Source: JAVZLH01 sp038883475 (GTDB lineage: Archaea > Thermoproteota > Bathyarchaeia > Bathyarchaeales > Bathycorpusculaceae). Taken from it: a stretch of 64,000 bases of DNA. The notes below the pieces were generated by a model. That model was not told the DNA's origin. It saw nothing but the letters and a program-made list of their open reading frames with translations, and did not search any database. Shown piece after piece: positions 1 through 9,996 of the stretch. Within the stretch, counting starts at the first letter, position 1, and every line of letters begins with the position of its first letter. A program made the position numbers and the translations under genes. Location: assembly GCA_038883475.1 (NCBI GenBank), contig JAVZMA010000002.1, positions 1 to 64,000 on the forward strand, in the 5' to 3' direction.

Positions 1-2015
<2,015 letters not shown>

Positions 2016-2290
2016 TTTTTGCGGTGTCTGTTTGACGTTTGCGGTGAACCTTTTAGGTTTTTGCCTGTGCATGGCTTCATTATGAGCTTTTGGGCTCATT
2101 CGCCTCTTCGCTCCTCATCATGTTGATGGGAGTTGCATTTGATTTATGGCTTATTGTAATGTAGCCAAAATATTTCTGAAGCGGTTTTCGCAGATATAAG
2201 GGTTGCGTCGTGTGTTATAAGGGTTTTTAATAAATGTTTTATTGTGGTTAACGCTTTTATTTCGGATTTCAAGTTTCCTTATAGGGTAGT
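2016..2290 (-). promoter_or_regulatory. 23S rRNA leader and tandem promoter candidates
   Basis: This 275-base gap has no protein gene. On the minus strand it contains AACCCTTATA twice, about 24 bases apart (plus-strand positions near 2194-2203 and 2215-2224), each looking like a TATA box with upstream purines, and a further AT-rich box near 2230-2245. A TTTGCGGTG repeat occurs at 2018-2026 and 2038-2046 next to the rRNA 5' end and may belong to a processing stem. Function as rRNA promoter and leader is inferred from position and composition. Confidence 0.5.
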
Positions 2291-2364
2291 GCCTCGGTAG
2301 CTCAGTTTGGTAGAGCGACAGCCTCGTAAGCTGTAGGTCGCGGGATCAAAGCCCGCCCGAGGCT
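2291..2364 (+). tRNA. tRNA-Thr (anticodon CGT)
   Basis: A complete cloverleaf can be folded: acceptor GCCTCGG pairs with CCGAGGC, anticodon stem ACAGC/GCTGT encloses loop CTCGTAA, giving anticodon CGT for codon ACG, and the T arm carries the TTC-type loop in variant form (GATCAAAGC). The discriminator base is T, usual for archaeal tRNA-Thr. CCA is not encoded. There is no intron. The last base overlaps the stop codon of the convergent dehydrogenase gene. Confidence 0.95.
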
Positions 2365-3254
2365 TATTTTTTGTCGTATGTATAAAAGCCCTTACCCGTT
2401 TTTAAGCCCAGCTCGCCTTTCCTTACCTTCTCAACTAGAAGCTCATGGGGCTTGTCGCGTGGGTCGCCAGTTTCTTGATGCCACAATTTCTCAACGGACA
2501 GAACCACATCTAATCCTATCAAGTCCATTATTGTAAAGGGTCCAAGCATGCCAGTCGCAACACTCCATGTTTTATCCACCTCTTCAGGGGTTGCGATGCC
2601 CATTTCTGCGATGTCAAGAGCCGAGTTTAACAGTGCTCTTAACATTCGGTTAAGTATGAGACCGCTAACCTCTTTTCTAGCGTGAACCACAACCATTTTG
2701 ATTGCTTGACCAAGCGCCGTGGTTAATTCAATTGTTTCTTCCGATGTCCAAGGGTTTCCCATGATCTCAAGTAGGCAGTTGTCTTCAATGCGCAATGCAA
2801 AGTGCGCGTTAAGAACTTTGTCTGGGCGTTTCGTCGCGTCAGCTATAAGGGAACTTTTAATGGAAGAACTGTTTGTTGAAAGAATCGTGTGTGGTGGACA
2901 AATCTCGTCAAGCTGCGCAAAAAGTTTACGTTTAAGCTCAAGGTCTTCGGCAGCTGCCTCAAAGACGAAATCGGCGTTTTTAGCAGCTTCTTTTAAGTCT
3001 GTGGTGTAATTAATTCTTGAAAGTGCCTTTTCTATCTCCTCTTCCGAAAACTCTCCTTTCCTGGCCCGCTTATTCAAAGATTTTCTTTGCCATTCTTGCG
3101 CTTCTTTAAGCGTTTTCTCGGTGCGTGACCACAAGTTGACTTTAAACCCGTGTACAGCGCATTGTAGCGCTATTCGTCTGCCCATGGTTCCAGCGCCTAC
3201 AACGCAGATTGTCTTTATGGTTTCCTTTACATCTCCAATCTCCATTTGAACCAT
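2364..3254 (-). CDS. 3-hydroxyacyl-CoA dehydrogenase
   Basis: NAD-dependent dehydrogenase that oxidises L-3-hydroxyacyl-CoA to 3-ketoacyl-CoA in beta-oxidation-type or butyrate-type pathways. The Rossmann motif VVGAGTMG lies near residue 20. The middle segment has the family's FEAAAEDLELK and STNSSSI blocks, and the catalytic His is in NAHFAL with the partner Glu in LLEIM. The C-terminal helical domain carries GLILNRML and GPFTIMDLIGLD. Length (about 296 residues) is normal for the single-domain enzyme, without a fused enoyl-CoA hydratase. ATG 3254 is chosen; GTG 3257 and ATG 3245 are possible. It is divergent from the acyl-CoA synthetase subunit at 3458, which suggests shared acyl-CoA metabolism. 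Confidence 0.9.
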   Translation of the reverse strand: MVQMEIGDVKETIKTICVVGAGTMGRRIALQCAVHGFKVNLWSRTEKTLKEAQEWQRKSLNKRARKGEFSEEEIEKALSRINYTTDLKEAAKNADFVFEAAAEDLELKRKLFAQLDEICPPHTILSTNSSSIKSSLIADATKRPDKVLNAHFALRIEDNCLLEIMGNPWTSEETIELTTALGQAIKMVVVHARKEVSGLILNRMLRALLNSALDIAEMGIATPEEVDKTWSVATGMLGPFTIMDLIGLDVVLSVEKLWHQETGDPRDKPHELLVEKVRKGELGLKTGKGFYTYDKK

Positions 3255-3457
3255 CACACAATGTTAATTTTGCCCATTCTTATATTTTTCCAGCGCCACT
3301 TGCATCACCAAAACATAGAATTACTTCTTAAGCCCACACGGAATCGAACCATACACAGATGCAAATTCTTTCTACAAAATCCTAAAATACCATCGCTTTA
3401 TCTGTCTCATTATACTTTCAGAGAAAATTCAACGTCTCTATTTAAAAAGTGATAGCC

Positions 3458-4915
3458 ATGTCTGAGTTTGAAAAACTAGATTCTCTGTTTCATCCCAAGT
3501 CCATCGCTGTTCTCGGCGCGTCTCTAAATCCTCGTTCCGGCGGGAACAACTATGTTCGATGCCTTATAAAGCAGAACTTCCGTGGAAAAGTATACCTTGT
3601 TAACCCGAGATACAAAAACATTTATGGTTTAAAAGTTTATCCGAGCTTACGGGAAGTCCCCGACCCTGAAGTGGATTACGTCATCTGTTGCACACCTGCA
3701 GAGTCCCTCATAGAGCAAATTGATGATTGCCACACGAAAAATGTTAAACTTATTCACATGTTCACTGCGAGAATGAAGGAAACAGGGATAGATGAAAGAA
3801 TAAAACTTGAAAATGAAATAGTGGAGCGATGCAGAAAATTTGGAATCAGAATTTTAGGTCCCAACTGCATGGGTCTTTACAACCCAAAAATAGGGCTTTC
3901 CTACTATGAAGATTTTCCAAAGGAAGTAGGGATTGTTGGCGGTATTTCTCAGACCGGTGGAGGCTCAGCAATAATAATTCGTTATGCTGCCATGAGAGGC
4001 GTTAGATTCAGCAAAGTTATAAGTTACGGCAACGCCTCAGACATCAACGAATGTGAACTTCTCCGTTACCTCGCCGAAGACGATGAAACAAAAATAATAA
4101 TGGCGTATATCGAAGGCGTGCGGGATGGAAGAAAGTTTTTGGACGCCTTATCCTACGCCACAAAAAGAAAGGCTGTTGTCGTGCTGAAAGGTGGAAGAGG
4201 ACAAGCAGGTTCAAGAGCAACCCTCTCCCATACGGGGTCTCTAGCTGGATCAGTTGAAATTTGGAAGGCTGCTCTGAAGCAACATGGCGCCATACAAGTT
4301 TCAAGCATGGAAGAACTCGTAGACGTAATCGTTGCTCTATACTTCTTGCCAAAAATAAATGGAAAAAGAGTTCTCATCGGCGGCGGTGGAGGAGGAACAT
4401 CCGTAATTTCTGCTGATATATTCGAGGAAGCTGGTTTTGAATTGCCGGATCTGCCTAAAAAGGTGAGGGAAAAACTAAAAAATGAAGCCCCTCTAGCCGT
4501 TGGTTGGCTCAGAAACCCTATAGACAGTTCTATCATAGACCAGCTGGATGTTTCCTCCATGAATATTCTAAAAGCCGCAAGCGAATCTGGGGAATTCGAT
4601 GTTTTAGTTGCAAACTTCCCAGAGGATGCCCCTGTCCCTAATCAGGTACTTAGAGAAGGGGCGGCAGAAGAATTTTTTGAAGGAGTTGTAGGGCTGAAAA
4701 AGAAGGGGAAACCAATAATTTGTATGATCAGAAATGCTGAATTAACACCGGATGAGATGAAGGGAACAAGATGGGAGATTATTGCAGAACTAAGGAAACG
4801 CCTTATTCAAGAGGGAATACCAGTATATTCATCGCCTCAAAGTGCCGCGGAAGCTCTGAGAAAAGTTGTTGATTACTATATGTTAGGGAACGAAGCCGGG
4901 TTGAAAATAAAATAG
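3458..4915 (+). CDS. NDP-forming acetyl/acyl-CoA synthetase, alpha subunit
   Basis: Catalytic CoA-binding subunit of the archaeal ADP-forming acetyl-CoA synthetase (acyl-CoA + ADP + Pi to acid + CoA + ATP). An N-terminal CoA-binding Rossmann domain (SIAVLGASLNPRSGG) is followed by two succinyl-CoA-ligase-like domains. The phosphorylated histidine is expected at about residue 258 in ATLSHTGSLAG. A glycine-rich GGGGGGTSVI loop lies in the second half. Length of 485 residues matches the separate alpha subunit; no ATP-grasp beta subunit is in the window, so the partner must be elsewhere. ATG 3458 is preferred over GTG 3449. Acid specificity cannot be read from sequence. Together with the neighbouring dehydrogenase it points to ATP gain from acyl-CoA. 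Confidence 0.88.
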   Translation: MSEFEKLDSLFHPKSIAVLGASLNPRSGGNNYVRCLIKQNFRGKVYLVNPRYKNIYGLKVYPSLREVPDPEVDYVICCTPAESLIEQIDDCHTKNVKLIHMFTARMKETGIDERIKLENEIVERCRKFGIRILGPNCMGLYNPKIGLSYYEDFPKEVGIVGGISQTGGGSAIIIRYAAMRGVRFSKVISYGNASDINECELLRYLAEDDETKIIMAYIEGVRDGRKFLDALSYATKRKAVVVLKGGRGQAGSRATLSHTGSLAGSVEIWKAALKQHGAIQVSSMEELVDVIVALYFLPKINGKRVLIGGGGGGTSVISADIFEEAGFELPDLPKKVREKLKNEAPLAVGWLRNPIDSSIIDQLDVSSMNILKAASESGEFDVLVANFPEDAPVPNQVLREGAAEEFFEGVVGLKKKGKPIICMIRNAELTPDEMKGTRWEIIAELRKRLIQEGIPVYSSPQSAAEALRKVVDYYMLGNEAGLKIK

Positions 4916-5002
4916 TGTATTTTTGTTGCGCATGTGGACAGAAATGTTTATTAAATATGTAGATTTACGATAAATATTGACGATACAGAACCAAGAAGGG
5001 TA

Positions 5003-5341
5003 GTGCATATGCCCCCATTCCACTTCCATGAAGAAAAATTGAAATGTCCCTACAAGGGATGTGGAAAAACGTTTGAAAAACCAACCGTTCTAACAGACTC
5101 CTCAACCATTCCAAGACAAACCTACTATGCTTGTCCCTATTGCATGTCAAAAATAGATATAGTAGTGGAAAACATGAAAATCGTAGATGTAAAACCGACA
5201 GAATACCCAAAAGTTTTGGAGTCACCGGCAAAATGCGTCCACTACTTCGGTTTCCTAAATACTTTTCAAAAGAATCTGCCGATTCCAGACGAATGCCTAG
5301 TCTGTCCAAAAGTGCTTCAGTGCAGCGTAAAAAGAAAGTAA
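5003..5341 (+). CDS. small zinc-binding protein of unknown function
   Basis: 112 residues with several paired cysteines: CPYKGC near residue 15, CPYC near 44, a Cys-His pair (AKCVHYFG) near 78, and ECLVCPKVLQC at the end. The first two pairs look like one treble-clef or ribbon zinc site; the last group could be a second metal site. No signal peptide or membrane segment. GTG 5003 has GAAGGG a few bases upstream; ATG 5009 is an alternative. It stands alone between the acyl-CoA synthetase and tRNA-Pro. I do not recognise a named family and assign no function. Confidence 0.7.
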   Translation: MHMPPFHFHEEKLKCPYKGCGKTFEKPTVLTDSSTIPRQTYYACPYCMSKIDIVVENMKIVDVKPTEYPKVLESPAKCVHYFGFLNTFQKNLPIPDECLVCPKVLQCSVKRK

Positions 5342-5412
5342 ATCCTTTTACAAATTGATAGAATATTTTAAATTTATCTTCTAGAATTTTCTATTCCCAC
5401 AGCACGAAAGCT

Positions 5413-5505
5413 GGGGCTGTCGGCTAGCTTGGTCTAGGCTTGGAGACAAGAAGCATTCTCTCCAATTGGGCTCTCTAGACCCCGGTTCAAATCCGGGCAG
5501 CCCCA
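5413..5505 (+). tRNA. tRNA-Pro (anticodon TGG) with 18-base intron at 32/33
   Basis: Acceptor GGGGCTG pairs with CAGCCCC, the T arm is CCCGG-TTCAAAT-CCGGG, the discriminator is A. As written, the anticodon stem GGAGA cannot be followed by a normal loop. Removing 5448-5465 (18 bases) gives stem GGAGA/TCTCT around loop CTTGGGC, with T33 and anticodon TGG. The junction folds as a bulge-helix-bulge: outer GGCTT/GGGCT, helix GGAG/CTCC, 5' bulge ACA, inner AGAA/TTCT, 3' bulge AATT. Cutting each bulge after its second base yields exactly the 18-base intron. Position 32/33 is not the canonical 37/38 site. Confidence 0.88.
5448..5465 (+). other. noncanonical tRNA-Pro intron
   Basis: This segment is the part to be removed by the archaeal splicing endonuclease. 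It contains its own AGAA/TTCT hairpin with loop GCA, followed by CTCC, which pairs with the exon sequence GGAG to make the central four-pair helix of the splicing motif. Confidence 0.8.
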
Positions 5506-5644
5506 TGACATCGTTTACACTTAACTCTAAGCTTAGAAACTTTAATAATTGATGCCACTGATTAATTTATCGTAAATGTTTGAAGAAAACGCACAATTTG
5601 CCATCATATAAAGTAATATCCATTTAAGCATGGGAGAAAGTCAT

Positions 5645-6625
5645 ATGGCTGAGTTGAGCGAGAGTTTCAGAAAAGAAACTGAAATACTGCGGGTTTTAAG
5701 CGAATTTAAAAAACCAGTAGGCTCAACGGTGCTTAGAGAAGAGTTGAGAAAAAGGGGTTTCCTTCTAAGCGAGAGAACAATAAGATATCATCTTCAGCTG
5801 TTAGAGATGAAGGGACTTGTTATGGGGCATGAGCGAAGCGGAAGGACGATAACTCCTCAAGGTTTGGAGGAGTTGAGTAGAGCTTTGGTCTCTCAAAGGC
5901 TCGGCTTCGTTGTAACTCGCTTCTTGTCCATGGCATATCTGGTAACGTATGATCCTAACGTTGATGCCGGAATTGTTGTTGCGAACGTTTCCATAATTGA
6001 TAAAGATTTCTATGATCAAACGTTGGAAACAGTGAAAGCTCTTCGAGAAATGAATCTGTTACCTGCGCCTTACATTAAATTGCTGGATGAGAAGGAGGAA
6101 TACAAGGAAATATCTGTTCCGGAAGGAAAAATAGCCCTTTTCACGGTTTGCGATTTAACAGTAGACGGTGTGCTTATGCACGCTGGAATTCCCTTGATTT
6201 TCAAATACGGTGGGCTGGTTCAGACAGTAAATCGTAAACCAATCCGTTTTGTGGATGTAATATCATATGAGGGAACAACCATTCCACCACTTGAGGTGTT
6301 TGTGCGCAGCAAACAAACTTCAATAACGAGGGTATTAGAAACAGGATCTGGAATGCTGCCAGTAGCCTTGAGAGAAGTTCCAGCAGAAGCAAGAGACAGA
6401 ACAGTTAAAATTCTTACAAACTTGAAAAATAAAGGATGGGGATGTGTCCTAGCCTTAGGCGAGACTAACGAACCTTTACTGGGTGTGCCAGTAGCCATGG
6501 ATAGGTTTGGATTATGCATGATTGGCGGTATAACTCCTAGCGCAGCTCTCATAGAATTAGGCGCAAAAGTTGAAACCTTCGCCCCACACTGCTTCCTTAA
6601 CATTGAAGAAATGAATAAAATCTAA
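5645..6625 (+). CDS. nrpR: NrpR-type transcriptional regulator (winged helix + DUF128)
   Basis: NrpR is the archaeal repressor of nitrogen assimilation genes and senses 2-oxoglutarate. Residues 1-85 form a winged-helix domain (TEILRVLSEF, SERTIRYHLQLLEMKGLV). The rest is one NrpR/DUF128 domain, recognised by ALREMNLLP, LTVDGVLMHAGIP, GSGMLPVALREVP, and GMCIGGITP-like LCMIGGITPSAA. Some methanogens have two DUF128 copies; this one has one. ATG 5645 is chosen because GGGAG lies 8 bases upstream; ATG 5630 precedes that site. It converges on the glutamate-synthase-like NfnB gene, so nitrogen or redox control of that operon is a reasonable guess. Confidence 0.85.
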   Translation: MAELSESFRKETEILRVLSEFKKPVGSTVLREELRKRGFLLSERTIRYHLQLLEMKGLVMGHERSGRTITPQGLEELSRALVSQRLGFVVTRFLSMAYLVTYDPNVDAGIVVANVSIIDKDFYDQTLETVKALREMNLLPAPYIKLLDEKEEYKEISVPEGKIALFTVCDLTVDGVLMHAGIPLIFKYGGLVQTVNRKPIRFVDVISYEGTTIPPLEVFVRSKQTSITRVLETGSGMLPVALREVPAEARDRTVKILTNLKNKGWGCVLALGETNEPLLGVPVAMDRFGLCMIGGITPSAALIELGAKVETFAPHCFLNIEEMNKI

Positions 6626-6669
6626 ATGAATTGCGCCCGCAATAATCGCCACAAATTTATGCAGGCTGG

Positions 6670-8085
6670 TCAGATAATCTCTATGTCTGAATAGCCTTTC
6701 ATAAGGTACCTATTTATTGACTGGGCAGCTCTTTTTCCCGCTTCTATTGCCTTAATGACAGAGGAAGCCCCGCTGACAACGTCACCGCCTGCAAAAATTC
6801 CTTGCGCTGCCTCCATAGATATGGGATTGACAATTATGGTTTTATTTTTTTCATTGATTTTTACGTTTTTCGAGGTATTTGTCGCTGGCAACGTATTGGG
6901 ATTGTGCTCAGACGCGATAACAACTGTTTTTGCATCATACTGGAACTTGGAACCTTCTATTGTGATGAGTTTAGGTTTTCCTGTTTTTCCAAGCGGACCT
7001 AACTCTAAGTTAGCAAGTTCGACTTGCTTCACCCATCGTTTGTCGTCGCCGATCAACCTCAGCGGCTTAGTTAGGGGCACAAATTTTACACCTTCCTCCA
7101 TTCCGCGCCTGATTTCATCTCTCCTACCAACAACCTTTCGTTGATAGAATATGCAAGCTTCTTTTGCTCCAAGTCTTAAGGCGCATCTGGCGGCATCTAA
7201 GCCTCTAGCGCCCAATATCGCAACGCTGTCATAAACTTTTATTGGAGTGCTTTCTTTTGGAAATGCATGCGCTCTCATTAGGTTGATTCTCAAGAGGAAT
7301 TCATTTAGGGAGTAAACGCCGCAAAGGTTTTCACCTGGAATGCCCAGAAGTTTAGGCAACCCCGCACCAGAACCTATGAAGACGCTGCTGAAGCCTTCTT
7401 CGAACAGTTCATCCATGGTTATTGTTTTGCCTATGATAACATTGGTTTTTATTTCAACTCCGAGTCTTTTTATGCGATCAATTTCTTGTCTGACAACCTT
7501 TTTGGGCAGACGAAATTCTGGGATGCCATAAGTCATTACTCCGCCTGCCTCATGCAACGCCTCAAAAATAACTACATGATGTCCAATTTTTGCCAATTCT
7601 GTCGCTACGCTTAGACCTGCAGGGCCACTTCCTACAACAGCCACACTCTTTCCAGTGGAAGCTGAAATCTCTGGCACGTTAGCGTTTTTTTCTAGTTCCC
7701 AATCAGCGACGAACCTTTCAAGAGCTCCTATGTTTACTGGGTCTCCTATAGTGTTCTTGCATCCCATCATGCACAATACTTCTTGGGGGCATACTCTTCC
7801 ACAGACCGAGGGTAAACAATTTTTCTCCCTGATTTTTTCAGCAGCTTCCGTGTAAGCGCCGAGTCTGAGCAAGCGTATAAAGCCTCTTATGTCAACATGC
7901 AATGGGCACATCTGCGTACAAAGTGGATGTTCACATTGGAGGCATCTAGATGATTCAGCTAATGCTTGCTCCTCTGAGTATCCCAAAGCCACCTCACTGA
8001 AAGTTCTTATGCGTTCCTCAACTGGCAACTCGGGCATGGGAATTTGTTTTAGCCTAACATCTAATTGTTGCATTAATTGCTGCAT
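6670..8085 (-). CDS. NfnB-type / glutamate synthase small-subunit-like flavoprotein
   Basis: FAD and iron-sulfur protein of the GltD/SudA/NfnB family. The N-terminus has the two cysteine groups CLQCEHPLCTQMCP and CLPSVCGRVCP that bind two [4Fe-4S] clusters. An FAD-binding VVGSGPAGLSVATELA follows near residue 150, and a second dinucleotide site near 285 (VAILGARGLDAARCAL). The end carries GIFAGGDVVSG. Length of 471 residues is typical. It overlaps the partner gene at 8073-8915 by 13 bases. That tandem is characteristic of NfnAB, the electron-bifurcating NADH-dependent reduced ferredoxin:NADP+ oxidoreductase, also annotated as sulfide dehydrogenase. GltA annotation is an alternative because the glutamate synthase large subunit is absent here. 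Confidence 0.88.
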   Translation of the reverse strand: MQQLMQQLDVRLKQIPMPELPVEERIRTFSEVALGYSEEQALAESSRCLQCEHPLCTQMCPLHVDIRGFIRLLRLGAYTEAAEKIREKNCLPSVCGRVCPQEVLCMMGCKNTIGDPVNIGALERFVADWELEKNANVPEISASTGKSVAVVGSGPAGLSVATELAKIGHHVVIFEALHEAGGVMTYGIPEFRLPKKVVRQEIDRIKRLGVEIKTNVIIGKTITMDELFEEGFSSVFIGSGAGLPKLLGIPGENLCGVYSLNEFLLRINLMRAHAFPKESTPIKVYDSVAILGARGLDAARCALRLGAKEACIFYQRKVVGRRDEIRRGMEEGVKFVPLTKPLRLIGDDKRWVKQVELANLELGPLGKTGKPKLITIEGSKFQYDAKTVVIASEHNPNTLPATNTSKNVKINEKNKTIIVNPISMEAAQGIFAGGDVVSGASSVIKAIEAGKRAAQSINRYLMKGYSDIEII

Positions 8086-8915
8086 TTACAGTTCCCCTCA
8101 TAAAGTTCAAGTGCCACTTTTTCTTCGTGGTCATAAGTGTGAATTCTAGCTTTGAACTCTTCAAAATCCACTAAATGAGCGTCAAATTCTGGTCCGTCTA
8201 CACATGTGAACATTGGTTTACCTCCGACGGTTACACGGCAACAGCCGCACATTCCAGTTCCGTCCACCATCAAAGAGTTGAGGCTGACAATTGTCTTGAT
8301 GTTATATGGCTTGGTAACTTCTGAAACATTCTTCATCAATGTCGCCGCTCCCACTGCGTATACCAAATCAAATCTTTCACCCGAGTCTAGCAATTTTTTG
8401 AGAATGTCGTTAGCATATCCTTTAAAGCCCTCAGAACCATCGTCTGTGGCTATGTAAAACTTGTCACTTATTTTCTGCATGTTTTCTTTGAAAATCAAGA
8501 CACTAGCATTCCGCGCACTAATAATGGCGGTTATTTTATTTCCAACTTCTTTCAATTTGGCTGCTCTTTCATAAGCTGCTGCGATGGCAGCGCCTCTACC
8601 AATGACGCATACTTTTCCGTAGAACCTGATTTCACTTGGGTTGCCAAGAGGCCCTACGAGATCGTGTACTTTGTCTCCAACCTCTAATTTTCCAAGCTTT
8701 TTTGTTGAAACTCCAGCTTCTTTGAATACTAAAGCTATTGTACCCTCATTAGGGTTATGATCTATTATGGTTAAGGGTATTCTTTCGCCGTCTTCACTTG
8801 CTCTTAAGATTACGAATTGACCTGATTTCGCTTTTTTTGCAATCAATGGAGCGCTTATCTTCATGAGTTTGATTTCGGGGGCTAACTCCTCTTTGTGTAC
8901 TATTTTGTTTTCCAT
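8073..8915 (-). CDS. NfnA/SudB-type ferredoxin-NADP reductase subunit
   Basis: 280-residue protein of the dihydroorotate-dehydrogenase electron-transfer (PyrK/SudB/NfnA) family. The N-terminal FAD domain shows SGQFVILRASEDGERIPLT. An NAD-binding region with GRGAAIAAAYERAA follows. The C-terminal cluster motif is MCGCCRVTVGG with downstream FTCVDGPEFD; in NfnA these hold a [2Fe-2S] cluster. It sits between the Cys-rich gene (gap 5 bases) and NfnB (13-base overlap), so the three are almost surely one transcript. The cytosolic heterodimer would couple NADH, ferredoxin and NADPH. Confidence 0.88.
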   Translation of the reverse strand: MENKIVHKEELAPEIKLMKISAPLIAKKAKSGQFVILRASEDGERIPLTIIDHNPNEGTIALVFKEAGVSTKKLGKLEVGDKVHDLVGPLGNPSEIRFYGKVCVIGRGAAIAAAYERAAKLKEVGNKITAIISARNASVLIFKENMQKISDKFYIATDDGSEGFKGYANDILKKLLDSGERFDLVYAVGAATLMKNVSEVTKPYNIKTIVSLNSLMVDGTGMCGCCRVTVGGKPMFTCVDGPEFDAHLVDFEEFKARIHTYDHEEKVALELYEGNCKCSN

Positions 8916-8920
8916 AATTT

Positions 8921-9556
8921 TCAGTTCCCCATTTTGTAGAGACCTTCAGAGACTTCTTTTATGACCCTGTCAGAGGTTTTTTTGGATAGAATTAAATCTG
9001 AGAAAAGCTTTCGAAAGTCTGTTCTTTCGCCGTGCGCATCAAATTTTTGTGAAGCCATGTCAAAGATTTTTGCGATATCAGGCAGCCTTCGCTCGTAAAT
9101 ATGTCTCACGGTTTTCCAACACTTGACAAAATGGGAATAGTCTTGATTTGACTCGAAATACTCAAGTAAACAAGCATATGCGAGTTCTTGCTGTGAAAGC
9201 TTTCTGGAAAATCGTTTTTCATAATAATTTCTTTCTTCCTCAACCTTACCAGCATAATAAATGTCGGCCCAGTAAATGTATGAATAAAAGCTGTCCACAA
9301 CTCTATCCTGAAATTCTGGACAACTAACCCCTGGTCTGTGTCCCTTAGCGCATACCGCAACTCCGTCAATTTCTTCAAAGTTATTGCATTCAAGACAGAA
9401 CCTTGTCTTTGATGCTGTTTCTTCTAACTTTTCAAACTTACTTTGAAAATCGAAGCAGCCAGTCCCAGGATTGTGCCCCCTAGCACATAAAACAACTCCT
9501 TCAATCTCGTTTCTATCCTCAAAATTCTTGCATTCCAGACAAAACCTTATCCTCAA
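8921..9556 (-). CDS. unknown protein with duplicated Cys-rich motif, first gene of the Nfn operon
   Basis: The first 85 residues are a tandem repeat: RFCLECKNFE...VVLCARGHNPGTGCFDFQ and then RFCLECNNFE...VAVCAKGHRPGVSCPEFQ. Each unit has CxxC plus C-x3-H and a later C, a likely zinc or iron-sulfur site. The remaining 125 residues are helical and rich in aromatic and charged residues, without cysteines of note. TTG 9556 is chosen because AAAAGGTG lies 6 bases upstream; GTG 9565 is possible but overlaps that site. It reads directly into nfnA with a 5-base gap. No known function; a role in assembly or control of the transhydrogenase is only a guess. Confidence 0.75.
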   Translation of the reverse strand: MRIRFCLECKNFEDRNEIEGVVLCARGHNPGTGCFDFQSKFEKLEETASKTRFCLECNNFEEIDGVAVCAKGHRPGVSCPEFQDRVVDSFYSYIYWADIYYAGKVEEERNYYEKRFSRKLSQQELAYACLLEYFESNQDYSHFVKCWKTVRHIYERRLPDIAKIFDMASQKFDAHGERTDFRKLFSDLILSKKTSDRVIKEVSEGLYKMGN

Positions 9557-9798
9557 GCATATCACCTTTTACGGTTTACGGTTGCCGGTTGCCTATCACC
9601 AAACCATTATTTGGTTGCCCCCTTGCATATAAACATTGCGAGTGCACGCTTACACTTAACTTATAAAGGCGTAAAACGGTTCCTCGCAAGATTTCTGAAA
9701 CCATATATCCGATGCATTTACAGAGTGCGATGTGAATGAATCCATATTGCTTATATGCAACACCTTAGAAAAAGTAATGAAGTAATTTGACTACTAAA

Positions 9799-9945
9799 AT
9801 GGAAGCAATGAGAAGGATGATGAAAAAAGATGAAAGCGCCCATATTCGTGCAAGCAAAACCCAAAACTCTATTGGAAGTTGTTCCGAGGATAAAGAGAAT
9901 ATAAAGGAGGTTTCTTTAGCTGACACCATCACATGGAAAATATAA
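9799..9945 (+). CDS. possible 48-residue leader or small protein
   Basis: A short open frame begins ATG 9799 (MEAMRRMMKKDESAHIR) and ends TAA 9945, 51 bases before the preferred start of the homocitrate-synthase-like gene. It is rich in Met, Lys and Asp/Glu and shows no domain. It lies in the otherwise empty 9566-9996 gap. An AAGGAGG run near 9903 inside the frame resembles a ribosome site but is followed by no suitable start. It may be chance. Weak evidence only. Confidence 0.2.
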   Translation: MEAMRRMMKKDESAHIRASKTQNSIGSCSEDKENIKEVSLADTITWKI

Positions 9946-9996
9946 TGCCAACATCATGATAGCTGCACCATTCTGAAAATGGTGGAGTTTGCGCAA

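Noticed and set aside
2016..2290. Box C-like ATGATGA in the 23S leader as a C/D RNA
   Set aside because: No box D at a fitting distance and no guide match seen.
3246..3452. 68-residue open frame, and a T-arm-like GGTTCGATTCC on the minus strand near 3335-3350
   Set aside because: No acceptor partner, D arm or anticodon arm can be built around the T-arm-like piece, and the peptide lacks protein-like character. It is promoter-side AT-rich sequence.
6670..8085. True glutamate synthase (GltD) call
   Set aside because: No large subunit is present and the overlapping PyrK-like partner is the NfnA/SudB pattern; kept only as an alternative.
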